Shown here: positions 46,168-54,912 of the stretch, in pieces
How the letters are laid out: each line of letters begins with the position of its first letter
Numbering within the stretch: position 1 is the first letter of the stretch
Source of the DNA: Kluyvera ascorbata_C
Lineage (GTDB): Bacteria; Pseudomonadota; Gammaproteobacteria; Enterobacterales; Enterobacteriaceae
Direction: 5' to 3'
NCBI RefSeq assembly: GCF_044197065.1
Contig: NZ_JBIQOI010000001.1
Location: 1-64,000 of the forward strand
Length of the DNA: 64,000 nucleotides
Translations under genes and position numbers: made by a program
The notes under the pieces: generated by a model
Told to the model about the DNA's origin: nothing
Database searches by the model: none
Seen by the model: the letters and a program-made list of their open reading frames with translations, nothing else

Positions 46168-47697
46168 TTAGGCTGGCGATGACTCTTTAGCTAAAAAAGA
46201 CTGTAAGTACGGAACTATTTTCTCAATGGATGTCTGGAATACACCATTTTGGATCCAGTACAGCGTGTTCTCGCCCGGTCGTAAATTAAAAGCTGTAATA
46301 TAGGCATCAGCCGCCAGACGACTCTCGCCTTTCATTTCATAAACTTTACCCAGCAGTACGTAGTTAAGCCATGACATCTCAATTTCAATGCTTTTATTCA
46401 CGGAATCAAAAGCGTTGTCGATGTTGCCTTTGCTTAAATAATCTATGGCTTTAATTCGATACAGTATGGAGCTGCCTTGAATCTCCGGCATTTGTTCTAC
46501 CCGCGCTAATTCTTCATTTAGGGCGGCCAATTGCTGAGTATCAAAAGGTTGTTGTGATTGGCGTAAGATATCCACCATTGCCTTTTGTGCATAGGCGTAA
46601 GCGAAGCCGGGTGAGGATTTCGTGATGTTCTCAAGCAGCGTGCTGGCCTTGTTTAACGATGGTGCATCACCCACAGAAACCAGCTGCAGCGCCTGGTAAA
46701 ACTGTGCCAGCGCCTGAGTTTCCGGCAGCTTCAGTCGGGTCAGTTGCTTCTGCATCTCTTCTGGCCACGGCTGCGCCAGCGCGCTGGAGAGGCTATCGAA
46801 CAGATCGCCCTGGATGGAGACCAGGTTGCTATCGGTGACAAAATAGCGCTTATCAAGCATGGTTGAGCCATCAGCGTTGTCGATAAGCAGTACCGACATA
46901 AAGCACTGCTGGGCGCGGTAGTGGCGTTGATTCACAAAGCTGATAGTCAGCGTCTTCCCGGAACTGCTCGGTTCATTCACGTTGTAGTTGGTTTTGTCGT
47001 GAACCATAAAGGTGGAATAGGTGTTCAGCGAGGTGGTAATCAGCGTGCCGAGGCCGATGGCATAAGACTGCTGCGAGGCCCAGTTATTACAGGATGAGCC
47101 CGGCTCAAAGCGGACATCAACATCGCGTGGGTTAAGCAGCAGATGGGTGCGCGTGACCTGCGGATGCGGGCGCACCACGCTCAACAGGACCATGGCAATC
47201 AGCACGCCAAGCGATAGTGTAAAGGCACACTGGGTCCAGAAGTTGGCAAACCAGCGGCGTGGTTTCTGCTCGAAAACGGCGGCGGACGCAGGGCTTTGTG
47301 CGGGTGCGACAGGGGCGCTAGCAGCGGTAGTTACGGGCTGTGACTCAGTAGCTTCACCTTGTATTTCAGACTCGCTAAGCCAGGTCACGGGGGCCGTAAG
47401 CTGGTAGCCACGTTTCGGCACGGTAATAATGTATTCAGCGTGGTTATCGCCACCGTCTCGCAGCGATTTACGCAGTTCAGAAATACTCTGAGTGACCACA
47501 TGGCTGGTCACAATATTCCGCATCCAGATATTATCAATCAGCTCGTCGCGGCTGAGCACTTCTCCAGGATGACGGGCAAAATACATCAGTAGATCGATTA
47601 ATCGAGGTTCCAGAGTGAGCTGGCGTCCAGGACGGCTAATTTGATTCACTGAAGGCGTGACAAGCCATTCCCCAACGCGCACAAAGGGTTGTTGCAT
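46168..47697 (-). CDS. cadC: Membrane-integrated transcription activator CadC
   Basis: A 509-residue ToxR-like regulator of cadBA. It has an N-terminal OmpR-type winged helix DNA-binding domain (1-105; DELIDNIWMRNIVTSHVVTQ), a Pro/Ala-rich linker, one membrane span at about 156-175 and a periplasmic sensor of low pH and cadaverine. The redox-sensitive pair of periplasmic cysteines is present (203 and 265). It is expected to act together with the lysine permease LysP. The weak ribosome site suggests low expression. Confidence 0.95.
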   Translation of the reverse strand: MQQPFVRVGEWLVTPSVNQISRPGRQLTLEPRLIDLLMYFARHPGEVLSRDELIDNIWMRNIVTSHVVTQSISELRKSLRDGGDNHAEYIITVPKRGYQLTAPVTWLSESEIQGEATESQPVTTAASAPVAPAQSPASAAVFEQKPRRWFANFWTQCAFTLSLGVLIAMVLLSVVRPHPQVTRTHLLLNPRDVDVRFEPGSSCNNWASQQSYAIGLGTLITTSLNTYSTFMVHDKTNYNVNEPSSSGKTLTISFVNQRHYRAQQCFMSVLLIDNADGSTMLDKRYFVTDSNLVSIQGDLFDSLSSALAQPWPEEMQKQLTRLKLPETQALAQFYQALQLVSVGDAPSLNKASTLLENITKSSPGFAYAYAQKAMVDILRQSQQPFDTQQLAALNEELARVEQMPEIQGSSILYRIKAIDYLSKGNIDNAFDSVNKSIEIEMSWLNYVLLGKVYEMKGESRLAADAYITAFNLRPGENTLYWIQNGVFQTSIEKIVPYLQSFLAKESSPA

Positions 47698-47831
47698 AAA
47701 AATGAGTCACCAAAGGAAATGAAATAGATAAGTGAGCAATCATAACACAGCTCACTACTCTATTTTTTGACCGGGAAGAGCGAAGAAAGAGGGGAAGGCG
47801 GGGAGTTTCCTACCCGCCTGGAAAGAAAAGA

Positions 47832-49022
47832 TTACAGAACTTTATGCGGGCCAAAGCATTCGTAATGGATGCTGTCGGCGTTGACGCCAAGCTCAACGAG
47901 CTGTTTTGCCGCGTGCTGCATAAAGGCAACCGGGCCGCACAGGTAGAATTGCATCTGCGGGTCTTGCAGCTTATCGGCAAGCGTTGAAAGCGCCATCAGG
48001 CCTTCGCTGTCGAATGCGCCGGACTGGCGGTCCGCGTCGGTCGGGGTGCGATACCACAGGTGTGACGTGAAGTTCGGCAGCGCGCTGCCCAGCGTTTTCA
48101 CTTCATCGGCAAAGGCGTGAACGTCGCCGTTTTCGGCTGCATGGAACCAGTTAACCTGTGCCGGGTGGCGGTTTTTCGACAGCGTATCCAGCATCGCCAG
48201 CATTGGGGTTTGCCCCACGCCGCCGGAAATCAGCGTGACCGGTGTTTGCGGCGTGACGTTCAGGAAGAAGTCGCCCGCAGGTGCAGCCAGATAGACCACA
48301 TCACCTTCTTTAGCCGCATTATGCAGCCAGTTTGATACCTGGCCGCCGTTTTCACGTTTCACGGCAATGCGATAGCCTTTGCCGTCCGGCTTGCGGGTCA
48401 GCGAGTACTGACGAATTTCCTGATACTCGAAATCTTCCGGCTTCAACCATACCGCCAGATATTGACCTGGCTGATAATCCGCCACCGGCTGACCGTCTAC
48501 CGGTTCCATCTCGAAGCTGGTAATCAGGTCACTGCGCGGGGTTTTTTTCACGATGCGGAAGGCGCGGGTGCCTTCCCAACCGCCGGTTTTGCTGGCGTTA
48601 TCCTGATAAATCTCGGCTTCGCGGTTGATAAACACGCCCGCCAGCACGCCGTAGGCTTTGCCCCAGGCGTCCAGCACTTCCTGGCCTGGGCTAAACATCT
48701 CATCCAGCGTCGCCAGCAGGTGCGCACCGACGATGTTGTACTGCTCTGGCTTAATCTGGAAGCTGGTGTGCTTCTGGGCAATCTTCTCTACCGCTGGCAG
48801 CAGCGCAGGCAGATTTTCAATATTGCTGGCGTAGGCGGCAATGGCGTTAAACAGCGCCTCACGCTGGTCGCCGTTACGCTGATTGCTCATATTGAAAATC
48901 TCTTTCAGCTCCGGATTGTGGGTGAACATCCGATCATAAAAGTGGGCGGTGAGCTTCGGGCCGGTTTCAACGAGCAGGGGAATAGTGGCTTTTACGGTGG
49001 CGATGGTTTGAGCGTCTAGCAT
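47832..49022 (-). CDS. hmp: Flavohemoprotein (nitric oxide dioxygenase)
   Basis: A 396-residue enzyme converting NO and O2 to nitrate. The globin domain (1-138) has Tyr29 and proximal His85. The FAD domain follows (RQYSLTRKPDGKGY), then the NAD domain (GGVGQTPMLAMLD, FYLCGPVAFM). I start at the ATG at 49022 as in E. coli; an in-frame start six codons upstream lacks support. It is divergent from glyA, with an NsrR site in its promoter region. A possible hairpin (GGCGGG/CCCGCC, about 47796-47819) lies downstream. Confidence 0.97.
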   Translation of the reverse strand: MLDAQTIATVKATIPLLVETGPKLTAHFYDRMFTHNPELKEIFNMSNQRNGDQREALFNAIAAYASNIENLPALLPAVEKIAQKHTSFQIKPEQYNIVGAHLLATLDEMFSPGQEVLDAWGKAYGVLAGVFINREAEIYQDNASKTGGWEGTRAFRIVKKTPRSDLITSFEMEPVDGQPVADYQPGQYLAVWLKPEDFEYQEIRQYSLTRKPDGKGYRIAVKRENGGQVSNWLHNAAKEGDVVYLAAPAGDFFLNVTPQTPVTLISGGVGQTPMLAMLDTLSKNRHPAQVNWFHAAENGDVHAFADEVKTLGSALPNFTSHLWYRTPTDADRQSGAFDSEGLMALSTLADKLQDPQMQFYLCGPVAFMQHAAKQLVELGVNADSIHYECFGPHKVL

Positions 49023-49049
49023 GGCAGGTCTTCCTTTCAATGTTATCTA

Positions 49050-49072
49050 ATGTTGCATGTTAAATGCATCTT
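49050..49072. promoter_or_regulatory. NsrR site of hmp
   Basis: Read on the minus strand this is AAGATGCATTTAACATGCAACAT, matching the 23-base NsrR pattern (AAGATGCNTTT and its inverse) best in the first half. It lies 28 bases before the hmp start. NO would release NsrR and induce hmp. Confidence 0.82.
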
Positions 49073-49348
49073 ATAAAAATACCCCTGCTTTGTAAATGGT
49101 TCTTTGAAAGAATGCACCATTGCGGTTACAACTTGAATTATTCACATCACAATCCTGAAAAGAAATCCGTTTCCCCTCCGTAGGCCTTTATTCCTCAATC
49201 CCTTGTGTGGCGCGGAGGTAAACGTTTGCGTAATTTCGTTTGTCAAGACCTGTTATCGCAGAACTAATCAGTTATACTGTTGGCCGTTGTCCAATTGGAC
49301 TGCCTTTTCAGGCCAAAATTTAATTGTTAGCTGAGTCAGGAGATGCGG
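49073..49348. promoter_or_regulatory. hmp-glyA divergent region with PurR box
   Basis: This holds the glyA promoter. A PurR box AGGTAAACGTTTGCGT is at 49216-49231 (its reverse complement ACGCAAACGTTTACCT fits the consensus well). A TGAATTATTCA inverted repeat (49134-49144) may relate to MetR, which controls glyA in E. coli, but its spacing is not the usual one. A -10-like TATACT (49273-49278) lies downstream of the PurR box. Confidence 0.7.
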
Positions 49349-50602
49349 ATGTTAAAGCGTGAAATGAACATTGCCGATTATGATGCCGAACTGTGGCAGG
49401 CTATGGAGCAGGAAAAAGTACGTCAGGAAGAGCACATCGAACTGATCGCCTCCGAAAACTACACCAGCCCGCGCGTTATGCAGGCGCAGGGTTCTCAGCT
49501 GACCAACAAATACGCTGAAGGTTACCCAGGCAAACGCTACTACGGCGGTTGCGAATACGTTGATATCGTTGAACAGCTGGCGATTGACCGCGCGAAAGAA
49601 CTGTTTGGCGCAGACTACGCTAACGTGCAGCCGCACTCCGGCTCTCAGGCTAACTTCGCGGTCTACACCGCGCTGCTGCAGCCGGGCGATACTGTACTGG
49701 GTATGAACCTGGCACAGGGCGGCCACCTGACTCACGGCTCCCCGGTTAACTTCTCCGGTAAACTGTATAACATCATCCCTTACGGTATTGATGAGTCCGG
49801 TAAAATTGACTACGACGAGATGGCTAAGCTGGCTCAGACCCACAAACCGAAAATGATCATCGGTGGCTTCTCCGCATACTCCGGCGTTGTAGACTGGGCA
49901 AAAATGCGTGAAATCGCAGACAGCATCGGTGCTTACCTGTTCGTCGACATGGCGCACGTCGCCGGTCTGATTGCCGCAGGCGTTTACCCGAACCCGGTTC
50001 CACATGCTCACGTTGTGACCACGACTACCCACAAAACCCTGGCCGGTCCACGCGGTGGCCTGATCCTGGCGAAAGACGGTAGCGAAGAGCTGTACAAAAA
50101 ACTGAACTCCGCCGTGTTCCCAAGCGCGCAGGGTGGCCCACTGATGCACGTTATTGCGGGTAAAGCGGTTGCGCTGAAAGAAGCGATGGAGCCAGAGTTC
50201 AAAGTTTACCAGCAGCAAGTTGCTAAAAACGCCAAAGCAATGGTGGAAGTATTCCTGAACCGTGGCTACAAAGTGGTTTCTGGCGGTACTGAGAACCACC
50301 TGTTCCTGCTGGATCTGGTGGATAAAAACCTAACCGGTAAAGAAGCGGATGCTGCACTGGGCCGCGCTAACATCACCGTTAACAAAAACAGCGTACCGAA
50401 CGATCCTAAGAGCCCGTTCGTGACCTCCGGTATTCGTATCGGTTCCCCAGCGGTAACTCGCCGCGGCTTCAAAGAAGCTGAAGTGAAAGAGCTGGCTGGC
50501 TGGATGTGTGATGTGCTGGACAACATCAACGATGAATCCGTCATCGAAAGCGTCAAAGCGAAAGTGCTGGATATCTGCGCTCGCTTCCCGGTTTACGCGT
50601 AA
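49349..50602 (+). CDS. glyA: Serine hydroxymethyltransferase
   Basis: A 417-residue PLP enzyme that converts serine and tetrahydrofolate to glycine and 5,10-methylene-THF. The PLP lysine (Lys229) is in VVTTTTHKTLAGPRGG. IELIASENYTSPRVM and YPGKRYYGG are family signatures. I chose the ATG at 49349, six bases after AGGAG; the ATG at 49343 touches the ribosome site. PurR control is expected from the upstream box. Confidence 0.98.
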   Translation: MLKREMNIADYDAELWQAMEQEKVRQEEHIELIASENYTSPRVMQAQGSQLTNKYAEGYPGKRYYGGCEYVDIVEQLAIDRAKELFGADYANVQPHSGSQANFAVYTALLQPGDTVLGMNLAQGGHLTHGSPVNFSGKLYNIIPYGIDESGKIDYDEMAKLAQTHKPKMIIGGFSAYSGVVDWAKMREIADSIGAYLFVDMAHVAGLIAAGVYPNPVPHAHVVTTTTHKTLAGPRGGLILAKDGSEELYKKLNSAVFPSAQGGPLMHVIAGKAVALKEAMEPEFKVYQQQVAKNAKAMVEVFLNRGYKVVSGGTENHLFLLDLVDKNLTGKEADAALGRANITVNKNSVPNDPKSPFVTSGIRIGSPAVTRRGFKEAEVKELAGWMCDVLDNINDESVIESVKAKVLDICARFPVYA

Positions 50603-50620
50603 TCGCTAACCGTAAGATGC

Positions 50621-50649
50621 AAAAAAGGCCGCGTATGCGGCCTTTTTTT
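50621..50649 (+). terminator. Terminator of glyA
   Basis: AAAAAAGGCCGC/GCGGCCTTTTTT with a GTAT loop, followed by further T. A strong intrinsic terminator 19 bases after glyA. Confidence 0.94.
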
Positions 50650-50650
50650 A

Positions 50651-50721
50651 TGCCTGATGGCGGCTGCGCCTTATCAGGCCTATAAGCGTGGTAGGCCCGA
50701 TAAGCGTAGCGCCATCGGGCA
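50651..50721. repeat. BIME-type repetitive element
   Basis: TGCCTGATGGCGGCTGCGCC and CTTATCAGGCC, then GTAGGCCCGATAAGCGTAGC and GCCATCGGGCA. Two REP units of the same family as those at 36165 and 40641, between convergent glyA and yphA. Confidence 0.9.
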
Positions 50722-50725
50722 ATTT

Positions 50726-51148
50726 TCAGCGCCTATCCAACGAAATTTTCCCCGGCCCAACAATCGCCAGCAGCAAGAACGCCCCTGAAATACTGATGTT
50801 CTTGTAGAAGTTAATCATGTTTGGCACCACCGCATCACCGGTCATGTTCCAGAAGTGGTGGCCAATCACCGCTGTCCCCAGGGTGTAGAAAATAAAAATC
50901 ACCGCCAGCGGACGGGTAAAGAAGCCCAGAATCACCAGAATAACGGCAGGCACTTCCATCACAATCGCAATAATGGCGGCGAGAGAAGGCATCGGGGCGC
51001 CCGACGCCGCCATATACTGTACCGTTCCGTCGAAGTGGAGCATTTTGGGATAGCCGGAGAGAATAAACAGCAGGACGATAGCGATACGGGCAATCAACAG
51101 TAACAGATCGCGCGAAGCGCCGAAGTCGAGATAACGGAGAGCGTTCAT
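50726..51148 (-). CDS. yphA: DoxX-family inner membrane protein YphA
   Basis: A 140-residue membrane protein with four hydrophobic spans (about 13-33, 57-79, 80-97 and 113-132). It matches E. coli YphA (LGTAVIGHHFWNMTGDA, ISGAFLLLAI). The DoxX family has been linked to thiol or redox functions in other bacteria; the role of YphA is unknown to me. I chose the ATG at 51148, with GGA six bases upstream, over one two codons earlier. It has its own promoter region. Confidence 0.88.
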   Translation of the reverse strand: MNALRYLDFGASRDLLLLIARIAIVLLFILSGYPKMLHFDGTVQYMAASGAPMPSLAAIIAIVMEVPAVILVILGFFTRPLAVIFIFYTLGTAVIGHHFWNMTGDAVVPNMINFYKNISISGAFLLLAIVGPGKISLDRR

Positions 51149-51348
51149 GGTCATTCCATTGTGTAAGTACGTGTGATTTAAACGTAATACACAATATGGC
51201 TCCCTGCCACCGCGTGCACATAAATCAGCCTTATGACTGGAGCGCGCGTACTGCGTCGGGGCGGGAGGATAACCCTACTTTGATGCCCGGTTATATGAAT
51301 ATTTCTAATACGAAGTTCGTCGTTTTTCTGCTCACTCTTATGACTAAC

Positions 51349-51543
51349 TCAGCGAGAAGCCTTTAAAACCTTACCGCATTTTTCATCGCTCGCCTGGCCG
51401 TTGCCGCTCATTGCGGCCTGAATGCACTCCTGATAATCCAGCGATGAAATGGTTTCGTTACTGCTGTGTGTTTGCGGCTTTGACGGCGCGCTGGCGCAGC
51501 CCATTAATAAAAGGGCAACGAGCGTGGGGAGAAGGGTTTTCAT
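51349..51543 (-). CDS. Small predicted lipoprotein, unknown function
   Basis: A 64-residue protein starting MKTLLPTLVALLLMGCASAP, with a clear signal peptide and lipobox LMGC (Cys16). The mature peptide is about 49 residues, Ser/Gln-rich, and has two further cysteines (YQECIQAAM, DEKCGKVL) that could form a disulfide. AGGAT lies seven bases before the ATG. The open frame extends 40 codons further upstream without support. I do not recognise it. The neighbours yphA and hcaT give no clue. The spaces on either side (51149-51348, 51544-51746) show nothing I can name. Confidence 0.7.
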   Translation of the reverse strand: MKTLLPTLVALLLMGCASAPSKPQTHSSNETISSLDYQECIQAAMSGNGQASDEKCGKVLKASR

Positions 51544-51746
51544 GGTTCCATCCTGAGTTATTGGTGTCCGTGATGACAGTGTGCACCGCAGTGAAGCGAA
51601 CGCTGTAACCTTTTGTGCGGACGGATGACTGGCGTAAAAATAGCTAAAGGTGATGCCCATCACAATTATCTCGTTAGCGTGAGGAGTAGTTCTCTTCAGA
51701 ATGTGGGTTGAGTCATTAGACTAGGGGCTCCACAACGGGAGGAACC

Positions 51747-52883
51747 ATGGTTTTGCACTCCACGCGCTGGCTGGCGCTCAGTTACTTCACCTACTTTTTT
51801 AGCTACGGTATTTTTCTTCCTTTCTGGAGCGTCTGGCTCAAAGGCGCAGGGCTGTCGCCCGAAACCATCGGTCTGCTGCTGGGCGCGGGGCTGGTTGCTC
51901 GTTTTCTGGGGAGCCTGTTGATTGCACCGCGCGTAAGCGATCCTTCGCGCTTAATCAGCGTGCTGCGCGTTCTGGCGCTGATGACGCTGTTGTTCGCCGC
52001 CGCGTTCTGGGCTGGGACGCAGGTCGCCTGGCTGATGGTGGTGATGATCGGCTTCAACCTGTTCTTCTCTCCGCTGGTGCCGCTGACCGATGCGCTGGCA
52101 AATACCTGGCAAAAACAGATAACCATGGACTATGGCCGAGTGCGGCTATGGGGCTCGATTGCCTTTGTGATTGGCTCAGCGCTCACCGGTAAGCTGGTCA
52201 GTCTGTTCGATTATCACGTTATTTTGCTGATGCTGAGCCTCGGCGTGGCGTCGATGCTGCTGGGGATGCTACTAAAGCCGTCGGTGATGCCGCTTGGCGA
52301 ATCCCGCCATCAGGAGAGCGTCGGTTGGCCAGCCTGGCGTTCGTTAGTGACGCAAAACTGGCGTTTTCTTGCCTGCGTCAGTCTGCTTCAGGGGGCGCAT
52401 GCTGCCTACTACGGTTTCAGCGCTATCTACTGGGAAGGGGCGGGGTATTCGGCATCGGCTATCGGCTATCTGTGGTCATTAGGCGTGGTCGCCGAAGTGG
52501 TGACCTTTGCGCTGAGCAAAAAGGTCTTCCGCCGATTTAGCGCCCGGGATCTGCTGCTGCTGTCGGCAATTTGCGGTGTTATCCGCTGGGGGCTGATGGG
52601 CTGGACCACGAGCTTGCCGTGGCTGATTCTGATTCAGATCCTGCACTGTGGCACCTTCACCGTCTGCCATCTGGCGGCGATGCGCTATATTGCTGCCCGG
52701 CAGGGGAGCGAAGTCATCCGCCTGCAGGCGGTCTACTCGGCGGTGGCAATGGGCGGTAGCATTGCGGTGATGACCATGTTCGCAGGCTTCCTGTATCAGC
52801 ACCTTCACCAGGGTCTGTTCTGGGTGATGGCGCTGGTGGCGCTACCGGCTCTGGTGCTACGGCCGAAAACCGTCGCCCGCTAG
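51747..52883 (+). CDS. hcaT: Major facilitator HcaT (putative 3-phenylpropionate transporter)
   Basis: A 378-residue MFS permease with twelve spans, closely matching E. coli HcaT (SYGIFLPFWSVWLKGAGLSP, FNLFFSPLVPLTDALANTWQ). Named for the hca cluster that degrades phenylpropionate in E. coli, but no hca catabolic gene lies within this window next to it. GGGAGGAACC gives a good ribosome site. It overlaps csiE by four bases, tail to tail. Confidence 0.9.
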   Translation: MVLHSTRWLALSYFTYFFSYGIFLPFWSVWLKGAGLSPETIGLLLGAGLVARFLGSLLIAPRVSDPSRLISVLRVLALMTLLFAAAFWAGTQVAWLMVVMIGFNLFFSPLVPLTDALANTWQKQITMDYGRVRLWGSIAFVIGSALTGKLVSLFDYHVILLMLSLGVASMLLGMLLKPSVMPLGESRHQESVGWPAWRSLVTQNWRFLACVSLLQGAHAAYYGFSAIYWEGAGYSASAIGYLWSLGVVAEVVTFALSKKVFRRFSARDLLLLSAICGVIRWGLMGWTTSLPWLILIQILHCGTFTVCHLAAMRYIAARQGSEVIRLQAVYSAVAMGGSIAVMTMFAGFLYQHLHQGLFWVMALVALPALVLRPKTVAR

Positions 52884-54157
52884 GTTTCCAGAATTTTGCA
52901 GATATGCTGCTGCTGGTGCTCGCTGAGCGGTTGTTCAGCGTGGATCAGCGGCGGTGAAAAGAGAGGAAGGGCAATCGCGTAAGGCGAGATAACCAGCGTG
53001 CTATTTTTCGGCGCTCCCTCTTTCTGGAACGTATTGACCTCCAGGTACTTCACGGTCAGCGGCAGCAGCGTCAGCTCACGAAGCTGCTGTTCTATTTCTT
53101 GCTCAAGTGCCGGGTTATTTCCGGTCAGCAGTACCACCTGTTTTTCCTGTAGATCGCTTTCCTGCATCAATCCTGCTCCAAAAATTACCGCAATCAGTGC
53201 TGCTTCATCGTCGCTAAAGTTCAGGCTATAGCGCGTTTCAAAATCGCTCAGCGCCGCGCGGGTGGTACGAATTAAGCGTGGATAAAGACGGTGGATCTCT
53301 TCGGGCAGATGATGATCGATACCGATCTCAAACACGCAGCGGTTCAGCGCCTGCGACAGATGCACATAGAGTTGATCGTGCAGGCCGCGTTCATCGGCGA
53401 AACGGTAGTGTGCTTCGTGTTGAAAACGCTCAACCAGTCTGGCAATCGCCAGATGCAGTTGCTTATCCTGCTCACGGCCATCAAATAAAGGATTGGGTAC
53501 CTTCAGCAGCATAAACAGCAGCGCGAGGAAGTGCTGCTCGTTGCGGTTCGGCGTCTGCATGACGCGTCGCTGCCAGTGATGGACAATATCCGCCGCCATC
53601 TGGTATTCAACGGTCGACTGTGTCCAGGCGCTTTGTAGCGGGGTAAAGCACGGGCTTTCTCCCTGATGGTGCTGTAACAGGCAGTACTGCAGATACAGGC
53701 GCAGGAACTGCCCGTCGCGACATTCGAATTCGCGCTGTAGGCTTCGGGCGCAACGGTTTACCAGCGCCTGTAGGTTGGTTTCATCATAAAGCGTCCGGGG
53801 GATCTTCATCTGTTTGAGCTGCGTTTTAAGCGCCGGGGTAAAATGATGCAACACAAAGTGCGGACACAAACGCAATGCGCGGCGAAGCCAGTGCAGTAAG
53901 CACAGGCGCAGGTCGAGAGCGGTGCCTTCAATCCGATAGCAGCCATCCGCCTGAGTGGCGATCGCCAGACGATGGTAACGCTCAACCTCCTCTCCGGCTT
54001 CAATGACATCTTGCCGGGCAGTGGAAACATCGACATTATTCACCATGCCAATGTATTCCGCCGTGATGGAATGACCAGGGAGATAGAGCATCAGCAGCGC
54101 CTGGCAGCGGCGCTGCGGACTGGAAAGCACAGATGGCGGTTCGAGTACGGTCATCAT
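52880..54157 (-). CDS. csiE: Stationary-phase inducible protein CsiE
   Basis: A 425-residue cytoplasmic protein resembling PTS-regulated antiterminators/activators: an N-terminal DNA- or RNA-binding-like part, PRD modules (about 75-290) and a C-terminal EIIB-like part (VVLLTGNNPALEQEIEQQLR). In E. coli it is induced by starvation under sigma-S and CRP; its molecular function is unknown. It diverges from E. coli CsiE more than its neighbours do. The start has two ATG codons in a row. Confidence 0.88.
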   Translation of the reverse strand: MMTVLEPPSVLSSPQRRCQALLMLYLPGHSITAEYIGMVNNVDVSTARQDVIEAGEEVERYHRLAIATQADGCYRIEGTALDLRLCLLHWLRRALRLCPHFVLHHFTPALKTQLKQMKIPRTLYDETNLQALVNRCARSLQREFECRDGQFLRLYLQYCLLQHHQGESPCFTPLQSAWTQSTVEYQMAADIVHHWQRRVMQTPNRNEQHFLALLFMLLKVPNPLFDGREQDKQLHLAIARLVERFQHEAHYRFADERGLHDQLYVHLSQALNRCVFEIGIDHHLPEEIHRLYPRLIRTTRAALSDFETRYSLNFSDDEAALIAVIFGAGLMQESDLQEKQVVLLTGNNPALEQEIEQQLRELTLLPLTVKYLEVNTFQKEGAPKNSTLVISPYAIALPLFSPPLIHAEQPLSEHQQQHICKILET

Positions 54158-54273
54158 CTGTTGGGATCCAGCAGCAGGTTATGAGCTTAAGAATAGACAA
54201 AAGATAACGGCAGCTAATGAGCTTTAGCTAAGGAATGCAGGTGACGGTCACAGAATTTTTCACTGAGGAACGG

Positions 54274-54912
54274 ATGAAGAGAGTGAAACAATGCGCGGTT
54301 CTGATGTTTCTTACGCTTTTATCGGTAAACGCCAGCGCACATCCGCATAGTTTTATTACCATCACTAATCAACTGGTGGTGGTGGACGGCAAGCTGACCG
54401 GCATGAAAATGCGCTGGGTGATGGATGAACTCACCTCGGCGGATTTGCTCTATGACGCCGGGAAAGCGAAACCGGGCGATGAAGTCTGGAAGAAACTGGC
54501 GGCAGAAGTGATGGCGAATGTGCTGGGGCAGCACTATTTTACCGAATTCTGGCACGACGGGAAAAAGGTGAAGTTCGAGAACCTGCCAACGGCATACGGC
54601 CTGGCTCGTCAGGGGCATCAGGCGGTGCTGACCTTTACGCTACCGCTGGCAACGCCGCAGCCGCTGGCGGGGCAGACCTATACCTTTTCTACGTTTGACC
54701 CAACGTACTATGTCGATATGAGCTATGAAAAGGACGGTGACGTTGCGTTTGACCCTGATTTCAAAGGGGCATGCAAAGTGAGCGTTCATACGCCAAAGCC
54801 GAATGAAGACATGCTCTCCTACGCGCAGTCGCTCGACAAAGCGGATGCGCCGCCTGAGGACATGGATCTTGGAAAACAGTTTGCTCAGAAGGTGACTATC
54901 GCATGTCAGTAA
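54274..54912 (+). CDS. DUF1007 family periplasmic protein
   Basis: A 212-residue predicted periplasmic protein with a signal peptide (MKRVKQCAVLMFLTLLSVNA, then SA) so that the mature chain would begin HPHSF, a His-containing N terminus suited to metal binding. The rest is beta-rich. DUF1007 genes are commonly paired with NicO-type nickel/cobalt transporters, as here: it overlaps the NicO gene by ten bases. I start at ATG 54274 after GAGGA; an ATG at 54235 would place 13 residues before the signal. A role in delivering or sensing a divalent metal is inference. Confidence 0.82.
   Translation: MKRVKQCAVLMFLTLLSVNASAHPHSFITITNQLVVVDGKLTGMKMRWVMDELTSADLLYDAGKAKPGDEVWKKLAAEVMANVLGQHYFTEFWHDGKKVKFENLPTAYGLARQGHQAVLTFTLPLATPQPLAGQTYTFSTFDPTYYVDMSYEKDGDVAFDPDFKGACKVSVHTPKPNEDMLSYAQSLDKADAPPEDMDLGKQFAQKVTIACQ

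Noticed and set aside
49134..49144. TGAATTATTCA as a MetR site for glyA
   Set aside because: The two halves are three bases apart instead of the five expected for MetR, so I mention it only as a possibility.
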